Origin: Candidatus Methanomethylophilaceae archaeon
GTDB taxonomy: Archaea; Thermoplasmatota; Thermoplasmata; Methanomassiliicoccales; Methanomethylophilaceae
Length of the DNA stretch: 6,229 bases
NCBI GenBank assembly: GCA_017475875.1
Contig: JAFVET010000123.1
Coordinates: forward strand, 1 to 6,229
Direction of reading: 5' to 3'
In this document: piece by piece, positions 5,391-6,229 of the stretch
Position numbering within the stretch: position 1 is the first letter of the stretch
Layout: each line of letters opens with the position of its first letter
Program-made: the position numbers and the translations under genes
Notes under the pieces: generated by a model
Told to the model about the DNA's origin: nothing
Databases searched by the model: none
Seen by the model: the letters and a program-made list of their open reading frames with translations, nothing else

Positions 5391-6229
5391 ATGGACACCA
5401 ACAATATCACCGTTTCCAAGACGACCGCAGGGATACCCGTCATAGTCGACGAGGTCCCCGGCAGCAGGAGCGCGGGATTCATGATATCTGTCGCCACCGG
5501 ATCCAGGGACGAGACCGAGGGGATCTACGGGCTGTCCCACCTTCTGGAGCACACGGTGTTCAGGGAGACGTCCACCCGCGATTCCTTCCAGATGGCCAAG
5601 GAGATCGAGGGCGCCGGAGGGGAACTCAACGCCTTCACCGGACGCGAAATGACCGCTTTCTTCGGAGTCACGATAAAAGAGACCGCGGACGTGGCCAAGA
5701 GCATCGTCGGGGACATCGTAGCCGACCCGCTCATCAACGAGAAGGACACTGAACTCGAGAAGAAGATAGTACTCCAGGAGCTCAGCATGCTCAAGGAGGA
5801 GCCGGAATCGTACATCCACGACGTGTTCATGATGGAGATGTGGAGGGGTCACGAACTCAGCCAGGACGAGGGCGGCGACCCAGCGCTCGTGGCCAGGATG
5901 ACACACAGGGACCTCAGGGCGTACTACGACGAGAAGTACCGCATACCCAACCTAGCGGTCTACGCGACCGGTGCGGTCGACGTGGATTCGACGGTCGCAT
6001 GGGCCGAGGAGACCCTCGATGGCATGGGAGGCGGGAAACGCAACGTCAGAAAGGCACCGCCGGTTCCGAAAGCGGGTTACAAGTTCGTCGCGAACGAGGC
6101 CGAACACTACCACATCGCGATGGGCCTTCCCGCGTACGCGCCGTCGGACAAGAGGAAGACGACCGCGAAGATGCTGAGCGCCATCCTGGGAATGGGTACG
6201 AGCTCCAGGCTTTTCCAGAACGTGAGGGA
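5391..6229 (+). CDS. M16 (insulinase/pitrilysin family) zinc peptidase, N-terminal part (3' partial)
   Basis: The frame is open from ATG 5391 to the end of the window (279 codons, no stop), about two thirds of a typical 400-450-residue single-unit M16 protein. The inverted zinc motif HLLEH is at residues 50-54 (H50, catalytic E53, H54). The distal zinc ligand is probably E130, 75 residues further on in KKIVLQELSMLKEEP. Other family features are GGELNAFTGREMTAFF at 77-91, the KYRIPNLAVYATGAVD region at 182-197, and GMGTSSRLFQNVR at 267-279, the conserved substrate-binding segment at the start of the second domain. The site is complete, so an active peptidase is expected, degrading peptides or short unfolded chains. 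No signal peptide is seen, so it is probably cytoplasmic. The ATG lies about 25 bases from the shared AT-rich box and no Shine-Dalgarno is visible, so it is probably leaderless. It is divergent from the PAC2 operon. Confidence 0.94.
   Translation, partial: MDTNNITVSKTTAGIPVIVDEVPGSRSAGFMISVATGSRDETEGIYGLSHLLEHTVFRETSTRDSFQMAKEIEGAGGELNAFTGREMTAFFGVTIKETADVAKSIVGDIVADPLINEKDTELEKKIVLQELSMLKEEPESYIHDVFMMEMWRGHELSQDEGGDPALVARMTHRDLRAYYDEKYRIPNLAVYATGAVDVDSTVAWAEETLDGMGGGKRNVRKAPPVPKAGYKFVANEAEHYHIAMGLPAYAPSDKRKTTAKMLSAILGMGTSSRLFQNVR

Noticed and set aside
4568..5497. 309-codon minus-strand open frame spanning the PAC2 gene and the promoter gap
   Set aside because: It is out of frame with PAC2, which has clear family motifs, and it crosses the divergent promoter into the M16 gene.
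1..6229. Search for tRNA genes, CRISPR repeats, insertion sequences or phage genes
   Set aside because: No tRNA-like cloverleaf, regularly spaced repeat, transposase or integrase motif was seen. Nearly all bases are accounted for by ordinary chromosomal genes.

Overview
The window is compact, GC-rich archaeal chromosome with seven genes and no gap longer than about 65 bases. The archaeal assignment rests on several points. There is a pyruvoyl-dependent arginine decarboxylase. There is a PAC2-type proteasome chaperone ending in a C-terminal HbYX motif. One gene combines a zinc ribbon, a PUA domain, a PP-loop ATPase/PAPS-reductase-like domain and a double-cluster ferredoxin. TATA-like boxes sit about 25 bases upstream of start codons, the spacing expected of leaderless archaeal transcripts. 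Heavy AGG/ATA codon use, six TGA and one TAA stops with no TAG, and the gene set suggest a Thermoplasmata relative, perhaps Methanomassiliicoccales. That lineage guess is an inference and no marker gene in the window proves it.

Layout from left to right: (1) the 3' end of a GlcD-like FAD-linked oxidase (+), followed by a strong hairpin-plus-T-run terminator; (2) a convergent M50/site-2-protease-like membrane metalloprotease (-); (3) a divergent 639-residue PP-loop/PUA/ferredoxin protein (+), which shares with gene 2 a perfectly palindromic TATA box midway between the two starts; (4) a seven-helix membrane protein resembling the PrsW family without obvious catalytic residues (+), with its own TATA box and a 14-bp perfect palindrome upstream; (5) a minus-strand operon transcribed in the order PAC2 proteasome chaperone, pdaD arginine decarboxylase, zinc-ribbon/winged-helix protein, with the last gene overlapping the 3' end of the PrsW-like gene by 91 bases; (6) divergent from this operon, the 5' part of an M16 (insulinase/pitrilysin family) zinc peptidase (+), running off the window.

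Four of the seven genes (M50, PrsW-like, PAC2, M16) belong to proteolysis-related families. pdaD makes agmatine, the precursor of archaeal polyamines and of the tRNA modification agmatidine. The PP-loop protein is the least understood: its domains point to RNA binding plus ATP-dependent, iron-sulfur-assisted chemistry, not plain sulfate assimilation. No RNA genes, mobile elements or CRISPR arrays were seen.
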